Below are positions 8,856 through 17,817 of a stretch of 64,000 bases of DNA, piece by piece. Made by a program: the position numbers and the translations under genes. Position 1 is the first letter of the stretch; each line of letters begins with the position of its first letter. Under the pieces are notes generated by a model that made no database searches, had not been told where the DNA came from, and worked only from the letters and a program-made list of their open reading frames with translations. The DNA comes from Haloplanus sp. XH21 (GTDB lineage: Archaea > Halobacteriota > Halobacteria > Halobacteriales > Haloferacaceae): contig NZ_JALLPL010000001.1 in the NCBI RefSeq assembly GCF_023276355.1, positions 806,001 through 870,000 on the forward strand, written 5' to 3'.

Positions 8856-9338
8856 TTACTCACTCGCCTGTCGCGCCCGGTCGACCAGTTGGGCCGCCGG
8901 CCCGGTGTAGTCGTAGCCCGGGATCAGCCCCTGCACGTAGGTCCCCTCGACGTAGTTGATGATCGCCGCGGCGTCGTCGGCGCCCCGGCGTTCGTTGATG
9001 TCGGTGAACGCGACGTCGACAACGACTTCGTCGACCGCCAGTCGGACCGTCGGATCGAGGTCCTGGTCACCCCGGGTCACCCCGTCGATGTCTTCGAGTC
9101 GCAGTTCGAGCGTCTCGTGCCACCCCTCTTCGACGACTGCCGCGACATCCCCCTCGACGGCCGCCGAGAGCGCCGGGACCCGTATCTCGACCCCGAACTC
9201 GACGCGGCCGTCCGTCTCCGTCGCGGTCACCACGGCGTCGAACACCGTCGTCGTCGCCTCGAACCGCCCGTCGTCGATGCGTTCGAACGCGTCGTGATCG
9301 CGAAAAGCGCGCGCGACCCGTCCGGATGCCTCACTCAT
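8856..9338 (-). CDS. DUF5813-like haloarchaeal protein
   Basis: A soluble, acidic 160-aa protein with the pattern I associate with the haloarchaeal DUF5813 family: RVARAFRDHDAFERIDDGRF at the N-terminus, an alternating beta core (VFDAVVTATETDGRVEFGV), then INYVEGTYVQGLIPGYDYTG near the C-terminus. No catalytic residues stand out. The start is ATG 9338 (MSEASGR), preferred over an upstream ATG that adds nine unrelated residues. Function unknown. Confidence 0.65.
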   Translation of the reverse strand: MSEASGRVARAFRDHDAFERIDDGRFEATTTVFDAVVTATETDGRVEFGVEIRVPALSAAVEGDVAAVVEEGWHETLELRLEDIDGVTRGDQDLDPTVRLAVDEVVVDVAFTDINERRGADDAAAIINYVEGTYVQGLIPGYDYTGPAAQLVDRARQASE

Positions 9339-9591
9339 GTTCGTTATCAGGGCGTCGCCGCTCAAAAGCCTCTCGCGTCGCCCGCCAGTTTGGCTTCCCT
9401 ACCATCCTGCCGGCGACGGCACGTTTAAGTTTCTGCCGTCGCTTGCGTGTAGTGACGCTTCGTCTGGAGGGCCGAAGCGTCAGCGGGGACCAATTCAGGG
9501 CGGCAAGCGATCGTACGGGCTTTTTCCCGTCCGCTCGCTTTTCGCTTTTCGACGGAGTTCGTTGGGTAGTGGCTTCTCGGCTCGTTCAGGG

Positions 9592-9870
9592 TGCGAGGGG
9601 GGGGGTTCGAACTACGCGAACGGCTCACTTCGGTCGCCGTTCTCTCATTCGAATCCCACCGGCACACGACACGCTCCTCGTGTTCACTCGGAGCGGTAGT
9701 GCGAGGGAGGGGATTCGAACCACGGTCACTCTGCTCGCTGGCTCACGGTTTCTCCGTTCGCCACGCCGAGACGCTCACTCCGTTCGCGTCTCGCCTTCGC
9801 TGCGCGCGACCTCCCTGATTCGAATCCTCTGGACGCACTGCACGCTCCTCGTGTTCACTCGGAGCGGTAG
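9592..9870. repeat. tRNA-Leu 3'-end copies in hairpin units downstream of tRNA-Leu
   Basis: Between the DUF5813-like gene and tRNA-Leu there is no protein gene. The stretch holds two extra copies of the tRNA-Leu 3' end (acceptor plus T-arm): 9592-9612, with two mismatches and a run of nine G, and 9700-9721, identical over 22 bases. The 52-bp block 9670-9721 is repeated exactly at 9841-9892, where it runs into the true tRNA. Each copy is followed by an inner palindrome (for example GAACGG facing CCGTTC) and an inverted, degenerate T-arm copy. Apparent reading frames here are artefacts of these tRNA-derived sequences. From 9339 to 9591 I see nothing else recognisable. Confidence 0.8.
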
Positions 9871-9955
9871 TGCGAGGGAGGGGATTCGAACCCCCGAACT
9901 CCTTCGAGAGCGGGTCTTAAGCCCGCCGCCTTTGGCCTGGCTCGGCCACCCTCGC
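9871..9955 (-). tRNA. tRNA-Leu (anticodon TAA)
   Basis: Class II tRNA of 85 nt on the minus strand. The acceptor arms GCGAGGG and CCCTCGC pair fully, with discriminator A at 9871. The D-arm region GTGGCCGAGCCAGGCC is followed by the anticodon stem GGCGGGC...GCCCGC around loop TTAAG, giving anticodon TAA. A long variable arm (TCTCGAAGGAG) marks leucine, followed by T-loop TTCGAAT. No CCA is encoded and no intron is seen. Confidence 0.95.
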
Positions 9956-10071
9956 TCGGATGTCCGTTCCGCAGTCCCCCGCAAGTGGCTTTCGGTCCCG
10001 GCGGTGGAGTACTCGTAATAGGGAGTAGCGAAAGTCACGATAGCTTCGCGCCGGGACGGTCCGGTGCGACG

Positions 10072-10947
10072 CTATCGACAGTTACGACAATCCCTATAAG
10101 ACGCTTCGACGCGCCGGTCGAACGCGTCGGCGAGACGCTCCGTCACCGGTCCACCGCCAACCCTATCGTCGTCGACGGTCGCCACGGGCCGCACTTCCCA
10201 GGTTGTGTTCGTCAGAAACGCCTCGTCGGCCGTCCGAATCGACTCGACGCCGTAGGTGCCGGTTTCCACCGGAATCCCCATCTCGTCGGCCAGGTCGAGG
10301 ACGATCCGCCGGGTCACGCCCGGGAGTATCGGCTCCGAGAGCGCGGGGGTCCGGAGCGCGCCGCCGTCAACGAAAAAGACGTTACTGGTCGCGCCTTCCG
10401 CGACGGCGCCGTCCACCGACCGGACGAGCGCCTCGTCGGCGTCCGTCCCGCGCAACTCCAGTCGCGCGAGGATCCCGTCAAGGTAGTTGTGGGTCTTGCT
10501 GTCGGCGGGCATCGCCGCCTCGGGGATCCGCCGGGTGTCGACCGTTCGCACTGTCGCCGGGGCGTCCCAAACGTCTTCTCCCGTGACGCCACCCCGCGGC
10601 AGCGGCTTGACGATGACGATCACCGACGGCTCCACCGCGGGGTCGGGCGTGAGTTTCCCCGCCTGGACGCCGCGCGTGACCGAGACGCGGACGTAGGCGT
10701 CCGCGAGGTCGTTCGCGTCGAGGGTCGCCGTGATGCGGTCGTGAATATCGGCGGGGACAGCGCTGCCCATGCCCAGCGTATCGCAGGTGTTCACCAGTCG
10801 CTCGCGATGGGCGTCCCACTCGAAGACGGTGCCGCCGTAGGCCCGGAGCGTCTCGAAGGCGGCGTCGCCGTAGAGAAAGCCGCGGTCCTCGACGCTGACG
10901 GTCGCCTCGCTGGCCGGCACCAGGTCGCCGTTTACGTGGTACTGCAT
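10072..10947 (-). CDS. pabC: Aminodeoxychorismate lyase (class IV aminotransferase fold)
   Basis: PLP-dependent fold-type IV enzyme expected to release pyruvate from 4-amino-4-deoxychorismate to give p-aminobenzoate. The 291-aa protein has VSVEDRGFLYGDAAFETLRAY near the N-terminus, Lys151 in DSKTHNYL as the likely PLP lysine, EGATSNVFFVDGG and PILPGVTRR. Branched-chain aminotransferases share this fold, but the position as third gene after pabB and pabA supports the PABA role. Its start overlaps the pabA 3' end by 16 bp, so the genes are coupled. Confidence 0.85.
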   Translation of the reverse strand: MQYHVNGDLVPASEATVSVEDRGFLYGDAAFETLRAYGGTVFEWDAHRERLVNTCDTLGMGSAVPADIHDRITATLDANDLADAYVRVSVTRGVQAGKLTPDPAVEPSVIVIVKPLPRGGVTGEDVWDAPATVRTVDTRRIPEAAMPADSKTHNYLDGILARLELRGTDADEALVRSVDGAVAEGATSNVFFVDGGALRTPALSEPILPGVTRRIVLDLADEMGIPVETGTYGVESIRTADEAFLTNTTWEVRPVATVDDDRVGGGPVTERLADAFDRRVEASYRDCRNCR

Positions 10948-11513
10948 AGGTCAAGGAAGTTGCCGACGAGTTGCTTGCCGTCGTCGGTGAGAATGCTTTC
11001 GGGGTGGAATTGGACGCCAACGTGGGGCTTGCTGCGGTGTCGAACCCCCATCACGACGCCGGCCTCGTCGTCGGTCCACGCCGTCTCTTCGAGGATGTCC
11101 GGCACGTCCCGGCGGTCGACCGCCAGCGAGTGATACCGGCCGACCGCCATCCCGTCGGGGAGGTCGGCGAACACGCCCTGGCCGTCGTGGGTGATCGCCG
11201 ACTGCTTGCCGTGGACGACGGCGGGCGCGTGGCCCACCCGCGCCCCGTGGACGGCACAGAGCGCCTGGTGGCCGAGACAGACGCCGAGCGTGGGGTAGTC
11301 CACCTCCGCGAACACGGCCATCGACACGCCGGCGCTCTGTGGCGTTCCCGGTCCCGGCGAGACGACGATGCCGTCGGGATCGAGCGCCCGAATCCCGTCG
11401 ACGTCTATGGCGTCGTTTCGGCGGACGACCACCTCGTCCGCGATTTCGCCCACGTACTGAACGAGGTTGTAGGCGAAGGAGTCGTAGTTGTCGACGACGA
11501 GAATCCGCGTCAC
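10932..11513 (-). CDS. pabA: Aminodeoxychorismate/anthranilate synthase glutamine amidotransferase
   Basis: Class I glutamine amidotransferase that supplies ammonia to the chorismate-binding partner. The 193-aa protein has [19 protein letters not shown], the oxyanion segment [11 protein letters not shown], the nucleophile Cys79 in GVCLGHQAL, and the His/Glu pair in [15 protein letters not shown]. TrpG and PabA cannot be separated by sequence alone; the neighbouring lyase gene favours PabA. It overlaps pabB by 4 bp upstream and pabC by 16 bp downstream, consistent with a fixed complex made from one transcript. Confidence 0.88.
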   Translation of the reverse strand: MTRILVVDNYDSFAYNLVQYVGEIADEVVVRRNDAIDVDGIRALDPDGIVVSPGPGTPQSAGVSMAVFAEVDYPTLGVCLGHQALCAVHGARVGHAPAVVHGKQSAITHDGQGVFADLPDGMAVGRYHSLAVDRRDVPDILEETAWTDDEAGVVMGVRHRSKPHVGVQFHPESILTDDGKQLVGNFLDLCSTT

Positions 11514-12955
11514 GTCTCCACCTCCATCTCGGCGTCGTCGCCGAGGGCGGTGTCGACGGCGTTGATGAGCGCCTGCGCCTTCGCGAGCGTTTCGTCGTAC
11601 TCCGCGTCGGGCACCGAGTCGTGGACGACGCCGCCCCCGACCCGGAGGTGGTACTCGTCGCCGTGGCGGACCAGCGTGCGGATGATGATGTTGAGCGTCG
11701 CGCGGCCGTCGAAGCCGATGGCCGCCATGCTCCCCGTGTACGGTCCGCGACGCTGGTGTTCGACCTCGTCGATGATCTCCATCGTCCGCGGTTTGGGCGC
11801 GCCCGTGATCGTCCCGCCCGGAAACACCGCGCCGATGGCGTCGCCGAGGTCGTCCTCCTCGCGCAGGGTGCCGGACACCGCCGACACGAGGTGGAACACC
11901 TCGGAGTAGCGGTCGATGCGGCGGTATTTGTCGACGGTGACCGACCCGTACTCGCTCACTTTCCCCAGGTCGTTGCGCTCTAGATCGACGAGCATCGCGT
12001 GTTCGGCCCGCTCTTTCTCGTCGCTCCGGAGAGCGGCTTCGAGACGGCGGTCCTCCTCGGCGCCGTCGCCACGGGGACGGGTGCCGGCGATTGGTTCGGT
12101 CCAGAGGTGGTCGCCGTCGCGCTCCAGGAGGAGCTCCGGACTCGCGCTCACGAGGTCGACGCCCGGGAACTCCACCAGCCCGGAGTACGGCGCCGGGTTC
12201 ACCTCGCGGAGCGCGGCGAACGTCTCGACCGGGTGGACCGCGGCGGGCGCGGTCAGCCGGTGGGAGACGTTCGCCTGAAACGTGTCGCCATCGCGGATAT
12301 ACTTCTTCACGCGGCGCACCCGATCACCGTACGCCGCGCGATTACACGAACTCGTGAACGTCACGGGGCCGTCGACTCGCGGGGTGCCGACCGACGGATC
12401 GCCCGTCGTCGCCGCCTCGGCAAGGTCGAGCGCGCGCTCGCGCCCGCGTTCGTAGGCGGCGTCCGGGTCGGTTCCGAGTCGCGGCGTCGCCACGAGGCGC
12501 AGCGTCGACTCGCCCGCCTGCCAGGCCGCGAGACAGGTGTAGCGGGCGAGCTGGAGGCGTGGCAGCCCGCGGTCGTCGACGGTCGTCTCCGGCAGGGCCT
12601 CGATCTCCCGAACCGTGTCGTACGAGAGCCAGCCGAAGAAACCGCCGGGGTAGGGTATCTCGCAGCCACCGCGCACGAGCGACTCGTCGGCTACGAGGTC
12701 GGTGATGGTGTCGAGGACGCCGTCGCCGTCGCCGTCGACGGTGTAGACCTCGTCCGGATCGACGCCGAAGTAGCCCCACCCCGAGCGACCGCCGGACGTC
12801 TCGAAGAACAGCGACGGTGCGTCGCTACGGGCGCGCCGATAGGCGTCGAAGGGTGACGCCTCCAGTCGCACTTCGACCGGAATCCGCGCGGTGGGGGCGG
12901 CGCCCTCGGCGGTGGCCAGGAACGCTTCGCGCGAGGTTTCGACCGTTGGCGTCAC
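11510..12955 (-). CDS. pabB: Chorismate-binding component I (PabB-type by context)
   Basis: Chorismate-utilising enzyme, 481 aa, expected to aminate chorismate to aminodeoxychorismate. It has the family core: [92 protein letters not shown] and [10 protein letters not shown]. The motif is PIAGT, with Ala where classical PabB enzymes have the Lys of PIKGT; this is the TrpE state. The partner genes (PabA/TrpG type and an ADC-lyase type) argue for p-aminobenzoate synthesis, so the exact product should be treated as open. First gene of the operon. Confidence 0.8.
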   Translation of the reverse strand: MTPTVETSREAFLATAEGAAPTARIPVEVRLEASPFDAYRRARSDAPSLFFETSGGRSGWGYFGVDPDEVYTVDGDGDGVLDTITDLVADESLVRGGCEIPYPGGFFGWLSYDTVREIEALPETTVDDRGLPRLQLARYTCLAAWQAGESTLRLVATPRLGTDPDAAYERGRERALDLAEAATTGDPSVGTPRVDGPVTFTSSCNRAAYGDRVRRVKKYIRDGDTFQANVSHRLTAPAAVHPVETFAALREVNPAPYSGLVEFPGVDLVSASPELLLERDGDHLWTEPIAGTRPRGDGAEEDRRLEAALRSDEKERAEHAMLVDLERNDLGKVSEYGSVTVDKYRRIDRYSEVFHLVSAVSGTLREEDDLGDAIGAVFPGGTITGAPKPRTMEIIDEVEHQRRGPYTGSMAAIGFDGRATLNIIIRTLVRHGDEYHLRVGGGVVHDSVPDAEYDETLAKAQALINAVDTALGDDAEMEVET

Positions 12956-13006
12956 GCCCCGTCCTCCCGTGGACCGGGTCGCTTCCCCGCCGGTGGCAAC
13001 GCCCCG

Positions 13007-13552
13007 TTAGCGGTCCACATCGACGGCCTTCAGCGTCGCGTCCTCCATCGGTTTGTCGTCCACGTCCGTCGGCACCGACCCGAGTTCCTCGACCACGTCC
13101 ATGCCCTCGGTGACCTCGCCGAAGACGGCGTGGCTGTCGTCGAGATGCGGCTGGGCGTCCAGCGTGATGAAAAACTGCGAGCCGTTCGTGTCGGGGCCGC
13201 GGTTGGCCATCGACAGGATGCCCGCCCCGTCGTGGCGCAGGTCGGGGTGGAACTCGTCGTCGAAGGTGTAGCCCGGGCCGCCGCGTCCGGTGCCCTCAGG
13301 GTCGCCGCCCTGTATCATGAAGTCGTGGATGATCCGGTGGAAGGGCAGATCGTTGTACAGCGGGTCGATGCGTTTCTCGCCGGTCTCCGGGTCCTCCCAT
13401 GCGCCCGTTCCGGGTTCGATGGGCACGTCGTACTCGTCGGCGCCTTCGGCCAGGCCGATGAAGTTCTCGACCGTCGTCGGTGCCCGGTCAGCGAACAGTT
13501 CGACCGTGATGTCGCCGTGTGTCGTCCGCAGTGTCGCAGTCGGATTGCTCAT
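13007..13552 (-). CDS. Cyclophilin-type peptidyl-prolyl cis-trans isomerase
   Basis: Folding catalyst that isomerises Xaa-Pro bonds, 181 aa, cytoplasmic (no signal). Cyclophilin blocks are clear: [45 protein letters not shown] (Arg of the active site in FHR, then the QGGD turn), [19 protein letters not shown] and [17 protein letters not shown]. An acidic insert (about residues 38-63) before FHR is common in haloarchaeal versions. It stands alone, 51 bp downstream of pabB. Confidence 0.93.
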   Translation of the reverse strand: MSNPTATLRTTHGDITVELFADRAPTTVENFIGLAEGADEYDVPIEPGTGAWEDPETGEKRIDPLYNDLPFHRIIHDFMIQGGDPEGTGRGGPGYTFDDEFHPDLRHDGAGILSMANRGPDTNGSQFFITLDAQPHLDDSHAVFGEVTEGMDVVEELGSVPTDVDDKPMEDATLKAVDVDR

Positions 13553-13591
13553 ACCGTCACCTGGCGGTCCGACGGGATAACCTTGCTGTCC

Positions 13592-14605
13592 CTACTCGCT
13601 CGGCGTGGGGGTCGGGGTGGGCGTCGGCGTCGCGGTTGGCGTCGCCGTCGACCCCGAATCATCGCGCTCCGATTCCGGTGGGCCAGTCGTCGGCTCCGGG
13701 GGTCGGTGGTCGCCCTCGATCATGAACTCCACCAGGTAGGCGATGAACGCCTCGTTGTCGGCGACGTTGAAGCGGTCCCCGCGGAGGAACGTCGTGTCGC
13801 CGAGCAACAGGGCGTTGTTCTTGCGGACCGCGACCGGATACTCGCCGCTCACGTCGTCGCTGCCGGACTTGTGCGTGTTCGGCGCGCCCCGCAGGAGGAC
13901 GGTCCCGTCCCTGGCCGTGACCGCCGCCGCGGTGTACATCGCCGTCCGTTCGACGCCGTCGAGGTCACCCTGCCCGGTCGGGCGAGCGAGGACGTGTTTG
14001 AACGTCCCGTCCGCGTGCTCCTGGTTGTAGAGATACTGCGTGTCGACGCTCATGCCGTACCGGGAGGCGATGGTCGTCAACTGGCTCTGTTGGGTCTGGA
14101 CGGCCGTCCCGCCGAGGGTTGCTCTGACCGCGGTCCGATCCGGTTCGCCGACCATCACGAGGCGGCCGCCGTTCGCCGTGAACTCCCGCACGTCGTTGAT
14201 GTCGCCGGGGAGGTATTCGGTCCCCGGATCGATCACGAGGAAGGCGTCGACGTCTTCGAGGTGGGTCGCCAGGTCGCCCTGGGTGTAGAACTCGACGTGG
14301 TAGCCCTGCCGGACCAGCGCGTCGACGAGCGGTTCGATATCCGTTCGCTCGAACCGGTTGTTGTGGCCGCGGTCGATGAGGATCGTTCCGGTCGCGTCGG
14401 TGCCGGGGGCGGGACTCGGTTCGATGGCCCCCGTCGCGGCGATCGGATCCGGCGCCACGGACGCCGGATCGTACTCCGGAATGTCGGTGTTGCGGTCCGG
14501 TTCGTCGTCGTCGCCGAGCAACGTCGGAGCGACGCCCGCGCCGGCGACCACGACCACGACGGTCAGACAGAGGACGGCGATCCGCGCGGCCAGTTTACGC
14601 CGCAT
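13592..14605 (-). CDS. DUF4350-like membrane-anchored protein
   Basis: A 337-aa protein with an N-terminal signal-anchor (about residues 5-28, LAARIAVLCLTVVVVVAGAG). The outer domain resembles DUF4350/GldG-type domains: ILIDRGHNNRFERTDIEPLV, FLVIDPGTEYLPGDINDVRE and NGGRLVMVGEPDRTAV, the pattern of a glutamine-amidotransferase-like Rossmann domain without a catalytic Cys. The C-terminus is a Thr-Pro repeat, a likely glycosylated wall linker. ATG 14605 overlaps the sppA stop by 11 bp, so the two are coupled. I infer a shared envelope role with the SppA protease; function unproven. Confidence 0.7.
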   Translation of the reverse strand: MRRKLAARIAVLCLTVVVVVAGAGVAPTLLGDDDEPDRNTDIPEYDPASVAPDPIAATGAIEPSPAPGTDATGTILIDRGHNNRFERTDIEPLVDALVRQGYHVEFYTQGDLATHLEDVDAFLVIDPGTEYLPGDINDVREFTANGGRLVMVGEPDRTAVRATLGGTAVQTQQSQLTTIASRYGMSVDTQYLYNQEHADGTFKHVLARPTGQGDLDGVERTAMYTAAAVTARDGTVLLRGAPNTHKSGSDDVSGEYPVAVRKNNALLLGDTTFLRGDRFNVADNEAFIAYLVEFMIEGDHRPPEPTTGPPESERDDSGSTATPTATPTPTPTPTPSE

Positions 14606-15557
14606 GCGGTCCCCCCGTATCGGCGCCCGTTCCCGCGGCGGCCGGCTCACCGGCCGAGTCGTTCCGCGGCGCGTCGAGATACGACGCGGGCACCATCATA
14701 AACACCGGCTCCGTGGTGTTCTCGCCGTAGAGATACGTCGCGGAGACCATCTCCTTGTCCGGCGCGGTCGAGGCGATGTAGTTCGACCGGGAGAGGAAGC
14801 GCACGGTGCCGTCCGGGCGCATGACGCGCACGTCGTATCGGTCGAGGTCGGCCTCGGCGGCCGCTCGTTCGACGGCCGCCTGCCGCCCACCGATCGAGTC
14901 GACCATGCCGTTTCGGACCGCCTGGGTGCCGCTGTAGATACGGGCCTGCTCGACCTCGCTCCGCGAGAGGTCGAGGCGATCATCCCGCTGTTCGTACACG
15001 GCGTTGATGAAGGCGTTGCCCAGCGATTCGACGATGTAGTTGAACTCGCGTTCGTCGCCGCCGGTGAGCTTGTTCGGCCCCGTCGTCGCTACGAGCGCCG
15101 TCGGTTCGAGCTGTTGGGGCGTTGTCGCCAACACCCCGACGCTGCCGACGGTCGACGCCGGCTTGGCGTAGATGTGATCGCTCGGGGCGATCGTGTAGTA
15201 CGCGCCCGAGGCGGCCGACGCGTCGACGCTCGTCACGAGCGGCATCTCGGCGGCCGTCCGCCTGGTCTGGAGATACAGTTCCTCGCTGGCGGCGGCGCCA
15301 CCACCCCCGCTGTTCACGAGCAAGACGACCGCCTTCACGTCGGGATCGTTGCGCGCCTGCTGGAGCATCGACGAGACGCCGGCGGCGGTCCCCCCGTCGA
15401 TGGTTCCCGCGACGGGGACCACTGCAACGGTGCCGTCCGAGGACGTGGCGTTCCAGGCGACGGGCGCCAGCGCGAGGCCGACGACGACGCCGATGGCGAC
15501 GAACAGCACGTACGACCGGGCGATCCACGACAGGAGGGCTCGACTTCTGCTCGCCAT
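14595..15557 (-). CDS. sppA: Signal peptide peptidase SppA, S49 family
   Basis: Membrane-bound serine protease that degrades leftover signal peptides and possibly other membrane peptides. The 320-aa protein has a transmembrane anchor at about 15-32, VVLLVNSGGGGAAASEEL (substrate groove), the nucleophile Ser117 in DASAASGAYY and the general-base candidate Lys163 in GPNKLTGGDE, consistent with the Ser-Lys dyad of short archaeal SppA. The C-terminal tail has an Ala/Gly-rich disordered segment. The start is ATG 15557; eight upstream codons are not family-like. First gene of a two-gene unit with the DUF4350-like protein. Confidence 0.9.
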   Translation of the reverse strand: MASRSRALLSWIARSYVLFVAIGVVVGLALAPVAWNATSSDGTVAVVPVAGTIDGGTAAGVSSMLQQARNDPDVKAVVLLVNSGGGGAAASEELYLQTRRTAAEMPLVTSVDASAASGAYYTIAPSDHIYAKPASTVGSVGVLATTPQQLEPTALVATTGPNKLTGGDEREFNYIVESLGNAFINAVYEQRDDRLDLSRSEVEQARIYSGTQAVRNGMVDSIGGRQAAVERAAAEADLDRYDVRVMRPDGTVRFLSRSNYIASTAPDKEMVSATYLYGENTTEPVFMMVPASYLDAPRNDSAGEPAAAGTGADTGGPHAA

Positions 15558-15649
15558 GCCTTCCCCTTGGGACACCACCACAAAAAACGTCGGCTGCGGC
15601 GAGTCACTGGGCGGCGACCGTCGGTGTACCGGGACGCCCGTCTCGGTTC

Positions 15650-15731
15650 ATACGGATTATTGTGACTGTGTACCGGCGATTCGCCGGGACAGCCCAGCGA
15701 ATCACCGGGAATGACTTACAATAAACCGTCT
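15650..15731. repeat. Palindromic intergenic repeat, copy 2
   Basis: Full-length 82-bp member of the palindrome family. Left terminus ATACGGATTATTG faces right terminus CAATAAACCGTCT; the inner stem TACCGGCGATTCGCCGGG faces GCGAATCACCGGGA. It lies in the sppA upstream region, and its right edge abuts the stop codon of the cupin gene, whose stop triplet is 15731-15733. Confidence 0.85.
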
Positions 15732-16048
15732 CAGGGCGCGCCGGCGATCACGAACAGACACGACTCCTCGGCGTCGAGGCGCCGGGTCGCGCCCGGATCG
15801 ACCCGGAGCGCGTCCCCGGCCGACAGCGACACCGACTCGCCATCGACGGTGGCCGTCGCTTCGCCCTCGACCAGAACGTACACTTCCTCCTGTCCGTCGT
15901 CGGCGTGGTCGTGGGGTTTCCCGCTCCAGTCCGCGTCGCAGTCCAGCACCGAGACACCCAGGTTCGAGCAGTCGAGGGCGTCCCGCAGGAAATGCAGGCC
16001 GCCGCCGACCGACTCGACATCGTGGTAGTTGACGCGCGTGTGTGACAT
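15731..16048 (-). CDS. Small single-domain cupin
   Basis: A 105-aa cupin beta-barrel. It has GKPHDHADDGQEEVYVLVEG, the metal-binding cupin motif 1 with two His and one Glu, and the second motif region around LSAGDALRVDPGATRRL. Motif 2 lacks the usual metal His, having DPGATRR instead. Such proteins bind small molecules or metals; the ligand is unknown. It is divergent from the DUF3604 gene, and its stop coincides with the end of a palindromic repeat. Confidence 0.8.
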   Translation of the reverse strand: MSHTRVNYHDVESVGGGLHFLRDALDCSNLGVSVLDCDADWSGKPHDHADDGQEEVYVLVEGEATATVDGESVSLSAGDALRVDPGATRRLDAEESCLFVIAGAP

Positions 16049-16152
16049 ACGATGAATGGTTGGTGGGAAGCGACAAAAGTGCCCGGTGAGGCGGGTCGGC
16101 CATCGCCCCGCTTGCCCCGAGAGTTAACTGTGCGTGCCGAGCACGCTGAGAC

Positions 16153-17817
16153 ATGACGCCACGTCTCGGATCGGGGGCGACCTTCCTCGCCGAGAGTCGC
16201 AAGTCCGTGCGGACGTTTCTGGACAACGCGCCGTCGATCCGCCAGCTCCTGGAGAGCCGACACCGCGAGGTCGACGCCCTCCACGCGATCCTTCCCTCGA
16301 CGGTCCAGATCGGTGAGTCGGCGACGCTGACGGTGCAGGTCTGGGACGCCTACGAGCGCCTGGTCCGCGAGTTCGGGGGCACCGTCGAAGTGACGACGAC
16401 CGATCCCGAGGCCATCGTCCCCGACCGGCTTCGGTTCGGCGGCGACGACGACGGGTGGGTCCGTACCGGCGGGATCACCTTTCGGACGCCCGGCACGCAG
16501 TACGTGCGGGTCGAACACCCCGCGAGCGGCGTGACGGCGGTCAGCAACCCGGTCGATGTCACCGAGTCGCCACCCACGAAACGGCTCTACTGGGGCGACA
16601 TCCACCTCCACTCGCTGGACTCCGATGGCGTCGGTCGGCCGGCAGCCGGCTATCGGTTCGGCCGGGACGTGATGGCTCTGGACGTGGTCGCCTACACCGA
16701 TCACGACACGATGGGGTTTTTCATCCCGCCGTCGCTCCAGCGCCGGCGGATGCACGACCACGGCTTCGACGACGGGGTGGCGGCCGCCGACGCCGCGAAC
16801 GATCCCGGATCGTTCGTCACGCTCCCGGCCTACGAGTGGACACAACAGCCCAACCGCGGCGGCCACCTCAACGTTTACTTCGAGTCCGCGGACGACGTGG
16901 CCCTGTTCGATTCGATGGCCGCCGACAGCGACACCTACGAGACACTCTGGGCGCGTCTCGATCGGTGGCGCGCGGAGACCGGGCGCGACGCGCTGACGAT
17001 TCCCCACCACTCCGCCGAGGCGATGTATCCGTTCGACTTCTCGGCCACCGAGTCCGACGACGAACTCGCGCCGCTGGTCGAGGTGTACTCCCAGTGGGGG
17101 AGCAGCGAACGCCCCGCGACCGCGGGCAACGAGAAACCCATCGGCGGCATCGCCAGCGGCGAGGTCGGGGTCGAAGGCCACTACGTGCAGGACGCCTTCG
17201 CGCTCGGCAACCGCGTCGGGATGCTCGCCTCGTCGGATTACCACGGCCCGCTGCCGGGGCATTCGCTACTCCACGTTCCGCCGCACGTCCCCCGGCGAGC
17301 AATCCGCGACGGCCTCGGCTGGGGAACGATCTGGCGGCTGTGGGACGAACGCAGCTATCCGGGCGGTCTGGTGGCGTTGTACGCCGATGAACTCACCCGA
17401 GGGGCCGTCTTCGCCGCGCTGCGGAACCGCAGCGTGTACGGGACGACCCAACCGGCCCGCATCCACGTCGCGTTCAGCGTCGCGGGGACGCGTCTCCGCG
17501 ACGACGACTCGCGGGCCGCCGTCGACGACCCGGCGGCCGACCGCACCGTCGAGGTGTCCGTCGCCGGAACCGCACCGCTCCGAGACGTGGTGGTCGTCAA
17601 GAACAACCGCGAGTGGCGAACCATTGGAGGAACGACGGCGCTCGACGCCGACATCGAGGCGTACACCGCCGCTGCGACCTTTCGTGACGACGATCCCATC
17701 ACTGGACTCTCGTGGGACGCGGACCGCGGCACCGACGACGATGTCTACTACGTTCGCGTCCACCAAGCGGACGGCGGCACGGCGTGGGCCGGTCCGCTCT
17801 GGGTGGGCGCCGATTAG
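16153..17817 (+). CDS. DUF3604 / PHP-like metal-dependent protein
   Basis: A 554-aa cytoplasmic protein. After an N-terminal beta-rich region (about 45-135, Ig-like, VQIGESATLTVQVWDAYERL) it has a PHP-like metal site: YWGDIHLHSLDSDG with His151 and His153, VVAYTDHDTMGF, LPAYEWTQQPNRGGHLNVYF, TIPHHSAEA and ASSDYHGPLPG. This set is typical of DUF3604. PHP domains often hydrolyse phosphoesters, but no activity is established for DUF3604, so none is assigned. The C-terminal quarter is another beta region. The stop overlaps the convergent aIF2-beta gene by 4 bp. Confidence 0.8.
   Translation: MTPRLGSGATFLAESRKSVRTFLDNAPSIRQLLESRHREVDALHAILPSTVQIGESATLTVQVWDAYERLVREFGGTVEVTTTDPEAIVPDRLRFGGDDDGWVRTGGITFRTPGTQYVRVEHPASGVTAVSNPVDVTESPPTKRLYWGDIHLHSLDSDGVGRPAAGYRFGRDVMALDVVAYTDHDTMGFFIPPSLQRRRMHDHGFDDGVAAADAANDPGSFVTLPAYEWTQQPNRGGHLNVYFESADDVALFDSMAADSDTYETLWARLDRWRAETGRDALTIPHHSAEAMYPFDFSATESDDELAPLVEVYSQWGSSERPATAGNEKPIGGIASGEVGVEGHYVQDAFALGNRVGMLASSDYHGPLPGHSLLHVPPHVPRRAIRDGLGWGTIWRLWDERSYPGGLVALYADELTRGAVFAALRNRSVYGTTQPARIHVAFSVAGTRLRDDDSRAAVDDPAADRTVEVSVAGTAPLRDVVVVKNNREWRTIGGTTALDADIEAYTAAATFRDDDPITGLSWDADRGTDDDVYYVRVHQADGGTAWAGPLWVGAD

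Noticed and set aside
9592-9892. CRISPR-like array (three spaced repeats near tRNA-Leu)
   Set aside because: Repeat units are unequal, derived from tRNA 3' ends, irregularly spaced, and no cas genes are present.
9326-10038. Several small reading frames around tRNA-Leu
   Set aside because: They translate tRNA T-arm sequence repeatedly (REGIRTP-like and WDSNE-like peptides), a known source of false genes.
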